A DNA stretch of 64,000 nt from Pseudomonas sp. AB6. GTDB taxonomy: Bacteria > Pseudomonadota > Gammaproteobacteria > Pseudomonadales > Pseudomonadaceae. Positions within the stretch are counted from its first letter, which is position 1, and the number at the start of each line of letters is the position of its first letter. The translations under genes were made by a program, and so were the position numbers. Where the stretch lies: positions 841,501 to 905,500 of the forward strand of contig NZ_JAVIWJ010000001.1 in assembly GCF_034314105.1 (NCBI RefSeq), in the 5' to 3' direction. Shown here piece after piece: positions 50,965-60,697 of this stretch. The notes beneath the pieces are model-generated. The model was not told where the DNA came from. It was given only the letters and a program-made list of their open reading frames with translations, and made no database searches.

Positions 50965-51156
50965 ATGAACGCAAAACGACTGCTCGCTCTTTTTCTGGTT
51001 ATTGGTGTTTTATGGCTTACCGCCATGTGGTGGGCTACCGGTTTTATTGTTTCCATCGAACCCGCGCTGACTCCTGCCTCCATCAAAGCCGATAGCAATT
51101 TGGCGCTTAACAGTCTCCTGAAAACGGAACGTCCTGAATTACCCCTTTGCATATAG
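50965..51156 (+). CDS. Small single-pass membrane protein (hypothetical)
   Basis: 63 residues with one clear transmembrane helix (RLLALFLVIGVLWLTAMWW) after a basic MNAKR, then a polar C-terminal part. GTGAGG is a weak ribosome site. No homologue comes to mind; a genuine small inner-membrane protein is plausible but not proven. Confidence 0.4.
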   Translation: MNAKRLLALFLVIGVLWLTAMWWATGFIVSIEPALTPASIKADSNLALNSLLKTERPELPLCI

Positions 51157-51360
51157 GGAGCATAAGGACGCATCTGGTTGTTATCTGACGTTTTTTTTGG
51201 GAGGGGACTTACCACTCATCGGGAGATTCTGAACCGTCATGCTTTTTGGCTCGTCATTTTCTCTGAGTTGTGGGGTGGCGGTTAATACGTTAGGTCGCGG
51301 TGGCTTGCTGCTACTTCTTGCAAGAGGTGATTAGGCGATGGGGTTCGAAAGGAGTTGTCA

Positions 51361-51687
51361 ATGGGCATCGAATTAAACGACGTTGCGAAACTTCACTATA
51401 AGCCAGTGCAGGTTGAGCCGACCTTATGGGTAGAAACACACTTGAGCCAGGGCCTAAAGCTAAGCCGCGACATGATGATCTGGCGTCAAAGATGGACTGT
51501 GCTTTTCGATCATTTGCAATGCACCGATTGTCAGCGAATGCAAAATATCTGGCTGGCAGATGAGGCTTTTAAGCACGACTTTAGCTGCAGTTTTCGCTAC
51601 GAAACGTGCCAGCATCCTTGGCACGATCTCGCAGACATACTCAGCGAACTCCCTTCACCCAAACCGCCTGTTGAAGACGAGTTGTAA
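51361..51687 (+). CDS. Hypothetical Cys-containing protein
   Basis: 108 residues (MGIELNDVAKLHYKPVQVEPTL...). A CTDCQRMQ pair and two later cysteines in FSCSFRYETCQHPW suggest a small metal site or disulfides. AAGGAG lies 7 bases before the ATG at 51361, so translation is likely. No family recognised; gene stands alone between a small membrane protein and the SDR. Confidence 0.6.
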   Translation: MGIELNDVAKLHYKPVQVEPTLWVETHLSQGLKLSRDMMIWRQRWTVLFDHLQCTDCQRMQNIWLADEAFKHDFSCSFRYETCQHPWHDLADILSELPSPKPPVEDEL

Positions 51688-51744
51688 AAGGAAGCCTTTA
51701 TCACGCTCTTTTTACTGTGATACCCCAAAGGGTGCTGACCGTGC

Positions 51745-52533
51745 TTAAAAAGCCGATTTGACCACGCCGCCGTCTACTCGCAATGCAGCTCCATTGGTAG
51801 CTGAAGACGCTTGGGAGCACACGTAAATCACCATGTTGGCGACTTCTTCGGGAGTGGTAAAACGCTTCAGAAGCGAGGTAGGGCGAGCTTTTTCGAAAAA
51901 TTCTTTTTCAAACGCTGCGAACGGTTGTCCACCCGACAATTTGTTCACAAATTCACTTACGCCTTCTGAACTGGTAGGGCCTGGTAGCACGGCATTAACA
52001 GTGACACCGGTGCCTGCGCAACTTTCGGCCAAGCCGCGAGATAAGCCCAATTGTGCGGTTTTAGTGACGCCGTAATGAATCATCTCAACCGGAATTTGCA
52101 CGCCGCTTTCGCTGCTGATAAAGACCACGCGACCCCAGTTTTTGGCTTTCATCGTCGGTAGATAGGCTCGTGACAGGCGTACGCCGGACATTACATTGGT
52201 GTTAAAGAACCGATCCCATTCTTCGTCGGAAATATCTTCGAATGGCTTGGGATCGAAAATTCCGAGGTTGTTTACCAAAATGTCGACTTCCGGGAACTGC
52301 GCGAGCAATCGCTTGATCTGTTCTGGGTCAGACAAGTCGCCCGCAAACCCTTGGGCGTCCGTTTTGGGGTATAGCCCAGAAAGTTTGCTTAGCGCCTCGT
52401 CCACCGATGCCTGGGAACGACCGTTAAGAATCACACGGGCGCCTTCACGAGCCAGCCCGGAGACGATGGCGAAGCCAATGCCTTTGGTTGAACCGGACAC
52501 CAGTGCAAGTTTATTTCTTAAATGTAAATCCAT
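51745..52533 (-). CDS. Short-chain dehydrogenase/reductase
   Basis: 262 residues. Classical SDR: cofactor motif SGSTKGIGFA, NNLG (NNAG variant) after VDILV, catalytic Ser in FISSESG and Tyr/Lys in YGVTKTA, and a C-terminal NGAALRVDGGVVKSAF. Substrate cannot be told. An Arg after the first strand region (NGRS) favours NADPH. It lies 45 bases downstream of a lipoprotein gene in the same direction. Confidence 0.9.
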   Translation of the reverse strand: MDLHLRNKLALVSGSTKGIGFAIVSGLAREGARVILNGRSQASVDEALSKLSGLYPKTDAQGFAGDLSDPEQIKRLLAQFPEVDILVNNLGIFDPKPFEDISDEEWDRFFNTNVMSGVRLSRAYLPTMKAKNWGRVVFISSESGVQIPVEMIHYGVTKTAQLGLSRGLAESCAGTGVTVNAVLPGPTSSEGVSEFVNKLSGGQPFAAFEKEFFEKARPTSLLKRFTTPEEVANMVIYVCSQASSATNGAALRVDGGVVKSAF

Positions 52534-52578
52534 GAAATTAAACCTCGTTCAGATGGGCGGCGAAGCCGACAGAAAATA

Positions 52579-52929
52579 TTACAGACAGGTCGCCAATGAG
52601 GCCAATCGCCGCTCGGCCAGAGCATCATCTTTGGCGACATAATAGTTGATCGTCGTCCCAGTGGCTGCGCTCTGGACGTCGGCGAAATACTCAGCGCTAC
52701 GGGTATAAACCGTGAAACCGCCTTTAGTGCCCGGCTTCAGGTACGCATCGGCTTCGACGCCGAACATCACGTCGTCCTGCCAGGCAAATTGAATGCATTG
52801 AGCAACCAGTTCGTCTTTTTTCTCGGAGGTAAAGATTTTGCGCGGCGCTGCGGTGCGGGCCATATCCATGCTCGGCGATGCGCAGCCTGCCAGGAATCCA
52901 AGGGTAAGGGCGCCTATAAATATCCGCAT
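52579..52929 (-). CDS. Small secreted lipoprotein (hypothetical)
   Basis: 116 residues beginning with a lipoprotein signal MRIFIGALTLGFLAGCASPS; Cys16 in LAGC is the lipidation site and Ala/Ser at +2 favours the outer membrane. The body (YLKPGTKGGFTVYTRSAEYF, TTINYYVAKDDALAERRL) is typical of a small uncharacterised Pseudomonas family. The start at 52929 opens the signal peptide. Confidence 0.82.
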   Translation of the reverse strand: MRIFIGALTLGFLAGCASPSMDMARTAAPRKIFTSEKKDELVAQCIQFAWQDDVMFGVEADAYLKPGTKGGFTVYTRSAEYFADVQSAATGTTINYYVAKDDALAERRLASLATCL

Positions 52930-53005
52930 GGTGTGTCCTTGGTTTGGAAAACACTGACTGTAACACTTGCCGGTGAGGGGCGGGTTTGCGCAGGCAATTT
53001 GGTCA

Positions 53006-53350
53006 TCAGTAAGGCAATACACCGTCGTCAATCCCGTGTTCCGCGCAGTAGTCCCCCCAGGTCATGCCAGCCATTTCAGCAACTTCCTTGTGCACTTCGA
53101 GGCGTTGTGCCTGGAATTCCTCGTCGGATGTGGCGGTTAACTTCAACGTCAGCTCCCAAGCAAAGAAGCCTAACTGTTCGGCCTCCGCTTCGAAGGCTTC
53201 ATGGAGCCGCTCGTCGCGGTAATGTGCCATGGTTTCGCCTTTGGCCTGCGCGGCTAAAGGGTTAAGGTGGTCGAGTTCCTCGCAAAGGGCAGGGTGTTGG
53301 TTGAGGAAAGTCTCTAGCGCGGTTTGGTGACGCTGTTCGGCTGGGATCAT
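53006..53350 (-). CDS. DUF6388 family protein
   Basis: 114 residues, acidic and helical: MIPAEQRHQTALETFLNQHP, MAHYRDERLHEAFEAEAEQL and the end MTWGDYCAEHGIDDGVLPY. Seen in many pseudomonads, no known function. No signal peptide. Confidence 0.78.
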   Translation of the reverse strand: MIPAEQRHQTALETFLNQHPALCEELDHLNPLAAQAKGETMAHYRDERLHEAFEAEAEQLGFFAWELTLKLTATSDEEFQAQRLEVHKEVAEMAGMTWGDYCAEHGIDDGVLPY

Positions 53351-53407
53351 GGGGTCTGCTTTTTAATAGCGTTTTTCGAGCACGTGCAGCTTGCTTTGCC
53401 AATGCTG

Positions 53408-54112
53408 TTATTTAGGCATATACGCCAGCTGCCAGCGACGGGGAATCTTTAACGACGCAACTGCAAGAATGGCAGAAAGCGCGCCGCTGGCAAACAAAGC
53501 CTTAAGACCCAGATGTTGTTCAAGCAGAGCGCCAACTACTGCGCCGACGAACATACCTGTCCAAGGAATCAACTGAACCCTCCAGCCATTTCTCTGTTCG
53601 CCCAGCATCCACCGTCCCAAGCCGCGACCAAAACGGGAGAGGGCGCCGGTCACATAAGTCAGTCCGACCGGGAATCCGTTCACCTCTTCGACGGCAGCGT
53701 TGAGCATGCCCATGGCGGTAATGGCGCCCAGTAATGCCGGAAGTTGATTATCAAATGGCCATGTCGCTGATGCACATAGCAGGGCGGCAATGCATAACAG
53801 CAGCGGCAGCGTGCGCCGACTGGTCATTCGGCTGACGACGATGCCCAGTGCGTTACTGATGATAAAGGTCGCGACTAGCAACGCAAGGCGCAGCACTAGG
53901 TTTAAATCGCCATTGCTGATGGCGACTGCTAGACGGGTGGTGTTACCGCTCATAAACGATACAAAGTCTCCCGAGGCCATGAAACCGATGGCGTCGGTCA
54001 TGCCCGCTAAGACAGAGAGACAGGCAACGAGCGTAAGACCAACGCGTCCGCGCCATTTTTGCGCGTGAAGGAGTGCAGGATGGACGTGAGATTTGACTGG
54101 GGAGGGCAACAT
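53408..54112 (-). CDS. YoaK/DUF1275 family membrane protein
   Basis: 234 residues with about six transmembrane helices. The family signature near the start, GMTDAIGFMASGDFVSFMSGNTTRLAVAI (from residue 38), is present, as is GFPVGLTYVTGALSRFG. Function of the family is not established. The ATG at 54112 lacks a strong ribosome site; the frame extends upstream without a better start. Confidence 0.85.
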   Translation of the reverse strand: MLPSPVKSHVHPALLHAQKWRGRVGLTLVACLSVLAGMTDAIGFMASGDFVSFMSGNTTRLAVAISNGDLNLVLRLALLVATFIISNALGIVVSRMTSRRTLPLLLCIAALLCASATWPFDNQLPALLGAITAMGMLNAAVEEVNGFPVGLTYVTGALSRFGRGLGRWMLGEQRNGWRVQLIPWTGMFVGAVVGALLEQHLGLKALFASGALSAILAVASLKIPRRWQLAYMPK

Positions 54113-54248
54113 CAGCAGATTTTCATGTGGGCGGGGTCCGTGGTTTTCCTTACGGCGAACAATCGAGTCTTTTCGCGCCCCTGAGTATGGGGCAATCACC
54201 ACCGGATTTGAATTCGACGAATTTCTACAGAGGCATTTATTGCATTCC

Positions 54249-54283
54249 AAAAAAAACCAGACCCACGTCATGTGTGGGTCCGG
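54249..54283 (-). terminator. Terminator after the OprD-type porin gene
   Basis: On the minus strand GACCCAC and GTGGGTC form a stem with outer GG/CC pairs, followed by eight T residues, 41 bases past the porin stop. Confidence 0.9.
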
Positions 54284-54323
54284 CTTTGAATGTTGCGGTG
54301 CTTCGCTTATGCCAGGCTATTGC

Positions 54324-55679
54324 CTACCACAAAGGTACGACGTAGCTGACGTAGAAGCGGTTTTCGTCCTGATGGGTCTGGCCGATCATGCTCGGGTTAG
54401 CCATCGCATTTTTCCAGGTTACGCCAAAACCTTTCAGCTTCCCTTCTGGCACCAAGTAACTGAACGCAAAGTCGCGTTCCCACTCGCTGTTGCCGCCCTT
54501 GGCAACCTTTATATGATCGCCATACCCGTAAGTTGCAGCGAAGCCCAAGCCGTTGATTCCTAGCTGACTGAAATCATACTTGTACTGCGCAAGCCAAGTT
54601 TGCTCCCCCGCGTGCTGGAATTTATTGAGTTGGAGGTTGGTTAGTGCTGGTGTGTCCGCGCCGGCTCCAGGCCCTTGGCGTGCATCGCCGCTGTTCAAGC
54701 CAGAGTCCAGAAACGGAAAGTCGCTATCGCCGGTGTTCTTCTGCGCACCAAGACCAATGGTATGACCCATCAGGCTGTAGCTTTCCATCAAACTAAAGGT
54801 CGATTGGTTGATCCGACCTTTGTTCAAGCCGCCGCTGTAGGAACCTGCGGTGGCGTAGTCGGTATTGCCATCTGCGTTGCCGCCGACGCCCAAGCTGCGG
54901 TAGGCCCGAAAATCGCTGAGCAGGCTGCCAACCGGCAGTCGATCAGTGTGTTTGGCACCGATGAATGCCTGTTGGTAGTAATCCTGCAAGTTGGAATACC
55001 ACAGGCTGACTGTCGTATTAGCCAAGCCCGCATAATCCGCACCGCCGTAAAGGAAGCGGTTGCTGAGCTTTGCACCCCCGCCGGTGGTCATGTCGCTGTC
55101 GTTAGTTTCGTTACGGATCTTCGTTAGGATGATGTCGCCGCCGGTGAAGGTGAAGTCCGACAGGTCCTTGGAAACCAGTTGCGTACCGGTATTGGTCTGG
55201 TGATACAACCGGCCATCGGTGTTGGCCAACATCGGGTTGTTTTGATTGAGCATGCCGACGCGCAATTCATCTTTAAGGAAGCGCATTTTAAAGGTCGGGC
55301 TCAAGACACTGAAATCATTAGCCGACTTACCGTCGTGTAACGGAAACATGCTGCCCGGGTAATTACTTTGATGATCTTTGTTATTCAAGTCTCCGCCCGA
55401 GTCGAGCTTAACGCCGTAAAACGCTTCGACATCGAGGCCAACACCCACCGCGCCTTCGGTATAGCCAGATTTGAAGTTGAGCTGGAAACCTTGCCCCCAA
55501 TCCCGATAACTCTTGGCTTTGGCCGTGCTTCCCACTACATCGCGGCCCTGTTGGTTCAGGTAACGGTTGAGCAGGGTCAAGTCGGCGTGGCTGTCATCGA
55601 TGAAATCCGCATGTGCAGATAGCATTACGCCGCCCAGTAGAACGCCAACTACTGGCCTGGTTAGTTTCTTGATCATCAT
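54324..55679 (-). CDS. OprD-family outer-membrane porin
   Basis: 451 residues. Signal peptide KKLTRPVVGVLLGGVMLSAHADF, then the OprD start with FIDDSHADLTLLNRYL and SYRDWGQGFQLNFKSGYT. Beta-strands are seen throughout, and the last strand ends RFYVSYVVPLW with a C-terminal aromatic residue required for insertion. OprD/Opd channels import amino acids, peptides or aromatic and carboxylic acids; the substrate is not predictable here. Two adjacent ATGs start the frame. Confidence 0.93.
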   Translation of the reverse strand: MMIKKLTRPVVGVLLGGVMLSAHADFIDDSHADLTLLNRYLNQQGRDVVGSTAKAKSYRDWGQGFQLNFKSGYTEGAVGVGLDVEAFYGVKLDSGGDLNNKDHQSNYPGSMFPLHDGKSANDFSVLSPTFKMRFLKDELRVGMLNQNNPMLANTDGRLYHQTNTGTQLVSKDLSDFTFTGGDIILTKIRNETNDSDMTTGGGAKLSNRFLYGGADYAGLANTTVSLWYSNLQDYYQQAFIGAKHTDRLPVGSLLSDFRAYRSLGVGGNADGNTDYATAGSYSGGLNKGRINQSTFSLMESYSLMGHTIGLGAQKNTGDSDFPFLDSGLNSGDARQGPGAGADTPALTNLQLNKFQHAGEQTWLAQYKYDFSQLGINGLGFAATYGYGDHIKVAKGGNSEWERDFAFSYLVPEGKLKGFGVTWKNAMANPSMIGQTHQDENRFYVSYVVPLW

Positions 55680-56100
55680 GAGTCTCGTTTACAGGGATAT
55701 TCAATCGGTCGCAGAGCGTAATAGTCGGGTATTCAGACTCGCACTGCATTAGCCGAACTACAGCGAACCTACGCTGTCAGTAATTAGGCTCAGTAAAAGT
55801 TATCCGTATGACAGTTGAATGACGTAAGGCCATGGCGAGTATGAAACTTTAGTTAGGCTTTATTCATTTGACTTGTGTGAATTGGAAGTGTAACTACGCG
55901 CACTCTTAGCGGTGAGCGACGACGGAGTCTACTAGACTTTAGTTAAAGTGCTGCCTACACGAGCCTGGTGCGGTCTAACCTTAATTGCAGTTTTCATTGC
56001 ATACAGTGCAGAACAAATATTTTCCTAATGTCACAAAGACATCACACAATAGCCTTATACATGCCTCTCCGAAGTACTCGTTGAAGAGGCGTAATCAGCA
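55680..56100. other. Intergenic region between porin and chemoreceptor genes
   Basis: A 421-base divergent gap holding the promoters of the porin (minus) and the receptor (plus). I see no distinct operator or RNA element. Confidence 0.35.
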
Positions 56101-57774
56101 GTGAATAGATTTTGGCCTCGGGTTTTAAGCTCATTTTCCGAAACGACCGTACTGCGACGTTTTAAGATCACCCAGCGCCTGGTCGGTTGTTTTGGCATTA
56201 CTGCCGCACTGCTAGTGGCCGTTGGGGCATTTTGTCTGTGGCAAATGCAGGACATCCGCAAGCAGGGCGAAGCCGTTGAAAGCGGGGCGATGCCCAGTAT
56301 CGCCATGGCCGACCTTCTGGCCATCGACTTAGTCAAAATGCGCGCAGAGACCTCTAATCTGGTAGCAAACGCGGATGATCCGAGTGCGGTTATTACCAGC
56401 AAAATCAACGTCGAGCAGTTGAAAAACGAGGTCGAGAAAGGTTTCCACGACTACCTTGCCCGCGTTACCGACAGCACCGAACGCGATTCGATCCTGGCGT
56501 TGCAAGAAGCTTATAAAACTTTTATTCCCAGCTTGCATGATGAAATGTCTCTTATTGAGCAACGAAAAATCAACGACGCACGAATGCTGGTCAACACCAC
56601 ATTGTCCATGCAGGGCGACTTGATGGACATGCAGGTGCAACTGCTGCGAGAGCTCAATAAGCAGAGCGCTGCGACGACGGTCGAGGCAGCGGGAAAAAGC
56701 TACCGCCAAGCTCGGTCAATCGCGTTAAGCGCAATTATTCTTGCGTTGGTGCTGACGTTGCTGCTGGCATGGCGCTTGAGCGTCAGCATCATCCGCCCAG
56801 TGCGTCACGCACTGCACATCGCTAGCACCATTGCTGAGGGCGACCTTAGTCCGCAAGCTATTCCTGTGGGGAAAGACGAAACCGCTCAACTGCTTAGTAT
56901 GTTGGGACGTATGCGTGGCAACCTTCACGGCACTATCGCGCAGATTGGCTCAGCCGCGACGCAGCTGGCGCAATCGGTTCAGGAAATGAGCTCTATCGCT
57001 CAATCCAGCGCACACAATTTGCAATTGCAAAACGACGAAATTGAGCAGGCTGCGGTCGCGGTTAATCAAATGAGCCAAGCAGCCGTAGAGGTAGCGGGCA
57101 ATGCCAGCAGCACATCCGGGGAATCTCAGGCCTCCAGCAATGCAGCAGTTCAGGGGCAACAGCGGCTACACGATACCATTGCGTCCATTAAGCAACTGAC
57201 TGGCAATGTGCTCGACTCCTCGCACCAGGCTGAAAGCCTCGCTGAGCGTACCCTGAGCATTGGAAAAATTCTTGATGTGATCCGTGCCGTTGCCAATCAG
57301 ACTAACTTGCTCGCGCTTAACGCGGCCATCGAGGCCGCTAGGGCGGGGGACGCTGGTCGAGGTTTCGCGGTGGTTGCTGACGAAGTGCGCTCTCTGGCAA
57401 AACGCACCAGCGCCTCCACCACGGAGATTGAAAGCTTGATCAACGACGTACAGAAAAGCACCCAAGCCACCGCAGAAGCGCTGCGGCTTACCGCCACTCA
57501 AGCCAACGTTACCTTGGATCAGGCTGCGGCGGCGGGTAACGCATTGGCGGTGATCATTACGGCAACCTCTACCATTAGCGACCGAAATTTACTCATCGCC
57601 CATGCTGCCGACCAGCAAGCTAGCGTTGCCAGTGAAGTTGATCGAAACCTCAGCAGCATTCGCGACTTGTCCGCACAAACTGCCTCGGGCGCACAGCAAA
57701 CCACCGTTGCCAGTGACGCGTTGTCGAGGCTGGCGACGGATTTGAATGCGATGGTGCAGCGGTTTGTATTGTAA
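56101..57774 (+). CDS. Methyl-accepting chemotaxis protein (4HB sensor)
   Basis: 557 residues. TM1 at about 30-50, a periplasmic four-helix bundle of about 150 residues ([18 protein letters not shown]), TM2 near 205-225, then HAMP ([14 protein letters not shown]...LSPQA) and a signalling domain with hairpin tip [18 protein letters not shown]. The start is GTG with GAAGAGG 14 bases upstream, which is long; an alternative start is not obvious. No CheR-tethering pentapeptide at the end (MVQRFVL). Confidence 0.92.
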   Translation: MNRFWPRVLSSFSETTVLRRFKITQRLVGCFGITAALLVAVGAFCLWQMQDIRKQGEAVESGAMPSIAMADLLAIDLVKMRAETSNLVANADDPSAVITSKINVEQLKNEVEKGFHDYLARVTDSTERDSILALQEAYKTFIPSLHDEMSLIEQRKINDARMLVNTTLSMQGDLMDMQVQLLRELNKQSAATTVEAAGKSYRQARSIALSAIILALVLTLLLAWRLSVSIIRPVRHALHIASTIAEGDLSPQAIPVGKDETAQLLSMLGRMRGNLHGTIAQIGSAATQLAQSVQEMSSIAQSSAHNLQLQNDEIEQAAVAVNQMSQAAVEVAGNASSTSGESQASSNAAVQGQQRLHDTIASIKQLTGNVLDSSHQAESLAERTLSIGKILDVIRAVANQTNLLALNAAIEAARAGDAGRGFAVVADEVRSLAKRTSASTTEIESLINDVQKSTQATAEALRLTATQANVTLDQAAAAGNALAVIITATSTISDRNLLIAHAADQQASVASEVDRNLSSIRDLSAQTASGAQQTTVASDALSRLATDLNAMVQRFVL

Positions 57775-58173
57775 GGGCTAGCGGGCTGGCCCGAATTATA
57801 GGCGACTGCTGTGCGCTAGCAGCCAGCTTCCTTGGGTGTGTACCCGTCGCCAGCCAACTCGCCGATGATCTGTTCAGCGAATACCCCAAAGTGTCCGTCT
57901 GCAAGACATGTGCTGTTAACTCAAAGTAACAGTGTATAAAAGAGACTATTTTTAGCGTTTATAGAAAAGTATCGCTATTTGATAGCGAAGATACCTGGGT
58001 CGTATAAAAATGTACAACAGCGTACAAGATAAATTTAAATAAATTATGGTCCTTTGGAATTGCGCCTTTTATAAGTACTGCTACTCTCTTTTTGCCTTCG
58101 TAGTTGATTCGTATAGCTATGCATTGTTGGCCAACCTCAAAAAAACGGACGATACACAAAGAGGTGCAGGCGT
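57775..58173. other. AT-rich leader upstream of the 2OG-oxygenase-like gene
   Basis: 399 bases with no gene. TCGCTAT-TTG-ATAGCGA (57972-57988) is a perfect short hairpin inside a longer imperfect GTATC/GATAC stem, about 185 bases before the next gene; it could be an operator or end a transcript. Confidence 0.4.
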
Positions 58174-58965
58174 ATGCAATACACGTCGTTTTCGGAAGTT
58201 GGAATTAAAACCCTTGTGGAATCCATCAACAAGGATGGTTATGCGGTGCTACCCGGATGGGCTACAGACCATGAGTTAACGGAGTTAAGGAACCTTGTGA
58301 TGGCCGCCGTCGATGCTGCGGGCAACGGCTATGTTGCATTGACTGGGCAAGAGGCCGTTTCCGGTTCTCTGCTTCACGAATGGGGTAGTTCAGCCGTATT
58401 CATTGATTTGTGCCAGCGGATTGTAGAGATTGCCACGGGACGACAGCCAGTCGAGCGGCAGCTGCATCAAGTGTTGCGCTGTTTGATAGGCGATGGTGGC
58501 CAGCGGGAGTCAATGATCTTTCATTACGACTCTTTTGTGCTAACTACAATTATGCCCGTCTGCATGCCAGAGGAAACCGATCCAGGCGATCTGTTGATGT
58601 TACGTAATCATCGTCCGTTACGGCGCAATTACTTTTTCAACCTGATCGATAAAATGCTCGTTGATAATCGCTGGGCTCAACGCTGGTTGAAGAAACGTTA
58701 CGCCAACGGTGACGAGAAGTTCACTCGAATTCACATGTTGCCAGGCGATATGTATTTGTTCTGGGGTTACCGTTCGCTGCACACTAATTTACCCGCAGAC
58801 CCCGACGTCGTGCGAGCAACTGCGGTATTTCACTATGACAATTTGCACGCGAACAGCACCTTGGCGAGCCGTATACGCCGGTCGCGAGACTTTTTAAAGC
58901 CACGTCGCCCAACGCCCGTTGTTTCACCACTTTCTAAATCAAATTCATCGCCGCCAAGTCTGTGA
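58174..58965 (+). CDS. 2-oxoglutarate/Fe(II) dioxygenase-like protein
   Basis: 263 residues. An N-terminal INKDGYAVLPGW resembles PhyH-type enzymes. The likely iron ligands are His and Asp in MIFHYDSFVLT, and His in YRSLHTNLP; the Arg in VVRATAVFHY could bind 2-oxoglutarate. LLMLRNHRPLRR and MLPGDMYLFWGYRS give the double-stranded beta-helix pattern. AGAGG precedes the ATG. The substrate is unknown, and no biosynthetic or regulatory partner lies beside it. C-terminus is a Ser/Pro-rich tail. Confidence 0.65.
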   Translation: MQYTSFSEVGIKTLVESINKDGYAVLPGWATDHELTELRNLVMAAVDAAGNGYVALTGQEAVSGSLLHEWGSSAVFIDLCQRIVEIATGRQPVERQLHQVLRCLIGDGGQRESMIFHYDSFVLTTIMPVCMPEETDPGDLLMLRNHRPLRRNYFFNLIDKMLVDNRWAQRWLKKRYANGDEKFTRIHMLPGDMYLFWGYRSLHTNLPADPDVVRATAVFHYDNLHANSTLASRIRRSRDFLKPRRPTPVVSPLSKSNSSPPSL

Positions 58966-58981
58966 TCAAGCCCCTAAAAAC

Positions 58982-59011
58982 GGCTGTAGAAAATGCCGCA
59001 TTTTCTACGCC
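58982..59011. terminator. Hairpin between the oxygenase-like gene and the converging MFS gene
   Basis: GTAGAAAATGC-C-GCATTTTCTAC is an exact inverted repeat flanked by GGC/GCC, 17 bases past the oxygenase stop. Confidence 0.75.
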
Positions 59012-59108
59012 GCCTTGTCGTGCTGCGTTCAGGGTAAGGGGGTGCCTGTAATCCTGGGAGGGGCGAGTCACAAAATAGCCCTGGATTATTAACCTGTTAA
59101 CTCTTTCG

Positions 59109-60509
59109 TCACTTCCCAATTCGCTTACTAACTGTGTTTGGCGTCATCAAGCGCAAACCGCTAGCAACGCTGCCGACTGCGGCGAAGCAGGCACCGATGG
59201 TCAGGGCCAGCACCGGGCCCTTGTCACCGGAAATCCCGTAACTCAGGGCCACTAATGCCGCGCCGGTGGCTTGGCCGATCAGGCGTGCGGTGGCGATGGT
59301 GCCACTGGCGCCGCTGCTGCGTTCAGGTGGGGCGCTGGTGAGCAGGGCCTTTTGGTTGGGTGCCTGGAAGAAGCCAAAGCCCAGACCACAGATCACCATG
59401 CGAATACCGATGTCCCATGCGTCTGGATTACTCGGCAACTGGGTCAGCGAAATCATTCCGCCACATAACACGGCTAATCCAATTCCGCCCAGGAGTCCCG
59501 GTGGATAGCGATCTGACAGACGCCCGGCGAAGGGCGCAATTACTGCCACCACCACCGACCACGGCGTCATTAAAAAGCCAGTCTGCACCGGGTCGCGCCC
59601 TAAGACGTTTTCGAAAAAGAACGGTAGTGACACAAACGCCAAGCCTTGGGTTGCGAACGAGCAGACTGCTGTGAGGGCAGAAAGGGCAAACAGCGGGCGC
59701 TTTAGCAAGTCCAATGGAAACATTGGTGCCGGATGCGCAGCCTCCCGGCGCAGCATCAATGCGCCGCCCACTATAAAGATGCCCAGGGCAATCATCACGC
59801 TGGTCATAGAGCCCAGTTGTGCGGCCTGACTCAAGGCGAAGATCAGTGCGCCAAAGGCAATCACGTTCAACGTCGCCGTGATGCGATCAAACGGCAGACC
59901 GCTGAGTTTTGTTACGGGCAAAGTGGACCAGGCAAAATACAAAGCGAACAGGCCAATTGGCAGGTTGATGGCAAACAACCACGGCCAATGTGCAACCGAT
60001 AACACTAGAGACGCCACGGTGGGTCCGGCAGCAAATGATGAGCCCACCACCAGTGCGTTCATACCCAGCCCTCGACCCAAACGTTGAGGGGAGAAAATAG
60101 AACTGATCAGGGCTGCATTGACGCTCATGATAGCGGCGGCGCCTAGTCCCTGAAACACCCGGGCAATGGTCAAAGTCGGCAATGACCACGACAAAGTACA
60201 CAGTCCGGACGCCACGATGAATAGCACCAGACCACCGAGGAACACCCGGCGATGGCCGATTATTCCACCCAGCGCAGCCAGCGGCAGCAACGTGGCGACA
60301 GCAGCAAGTTGATACGCATTGATCACCCATACCGAGGCAGCAGGCGACGCGTTCAGGTCGGCGGCGATGGCTGGTAACGCGGTATTAGCAATAGCGGTGT
60401 CGAGGGTCGCCAAGGCAATCGATAGCAGAATCGCGACCATTCCACGGAATTCAAGGGACGACAGTTTGGTGCTGACAGCGCGGGTTTCCAGCGGGCTGGG
60501 TTGGGTCAT
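59109..60509 (-). CDS. MFS multidrug transporter, DHA2 type
   Basis: 466 residues, about 14 transmembrane helices. The DHA2 motif in helix 1 (LATLDTAIANTALPAIAADL), VINAYQLAAVATLLPLAALGG and the motif RVFQGLGAAAIM are present. Probably a drug/proton antiporter for lipophilic cations or biocides (SmvA-like). The start at 60509 is chosen; the frame extends upstream, but that part lacks membrane or MFS features. Confidence 0.88.
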   Translation of the reverse strand: MTQPSPLETRAVSTKLSSLEFRGMVAILLSIALATLDTAIANTALPAIAADLNASPAASVWVINAYQLAAVATLLPLAALGGIIGHRRVFLGGLVLFIVASGLCTLSWSLPTLTIARVFQGLGAAAIMSVNAALISSIFSPQRLGRGLGMNALVVGSSFAAGPTVASLVLSVAHWPWLFAINLPIGLFALYFAWSTLPVTKLSGLPFDRITATLNVIAFGALIFALSQAAQLGSMTSVMIALGIFIVGGALMLRREAAHPAPMFPLDLLKRPLFALSALTAVCSFATQGLAFVSLPFFFENVLGRDPVQTGFLMTPWSVVVAVIAPFAGRLSDRYPPGLLGGIGLAVLCGGMISLTQLPSNPDAWDIGIRMVICGLGFGFFQAPNQKALLTSAPPERSSGASGTIATARLIGQATGAALVALSYGISGDKGPVLALTIGACFAAVGSVASGLRLMTPNTVSKRIGK

Positions 60510-60653
60510 TACCGACGAGGCTCCGAAGACATCTGATTGAATCAGGCAGTCAGGTTGCCAGGCAGGCAAACAGCTGGAAAGTGAGCATGCCGGTTTAAGG
60601 TTCGTCTGTGCAATGGTAGGTCGCTAATGTTTACTGGGGCCTGACCGATGCTT

Positions 60654-60683
60654 CAGTGCTGCGCGCAAATCTGCGCAGCACTG
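60654..60683 (-). terminator. Hairpin after the McpS-like gene
   Basis: CAGTGCTGCGC and GCGCAGCACTG, an exact 11-bp stem around GCAAATCT, 15 bases past the chemoreceptor stop; no T-run. Confidence 0.65.
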
Positions 60684-60697
60684 CTCTGGTCCGTCTC

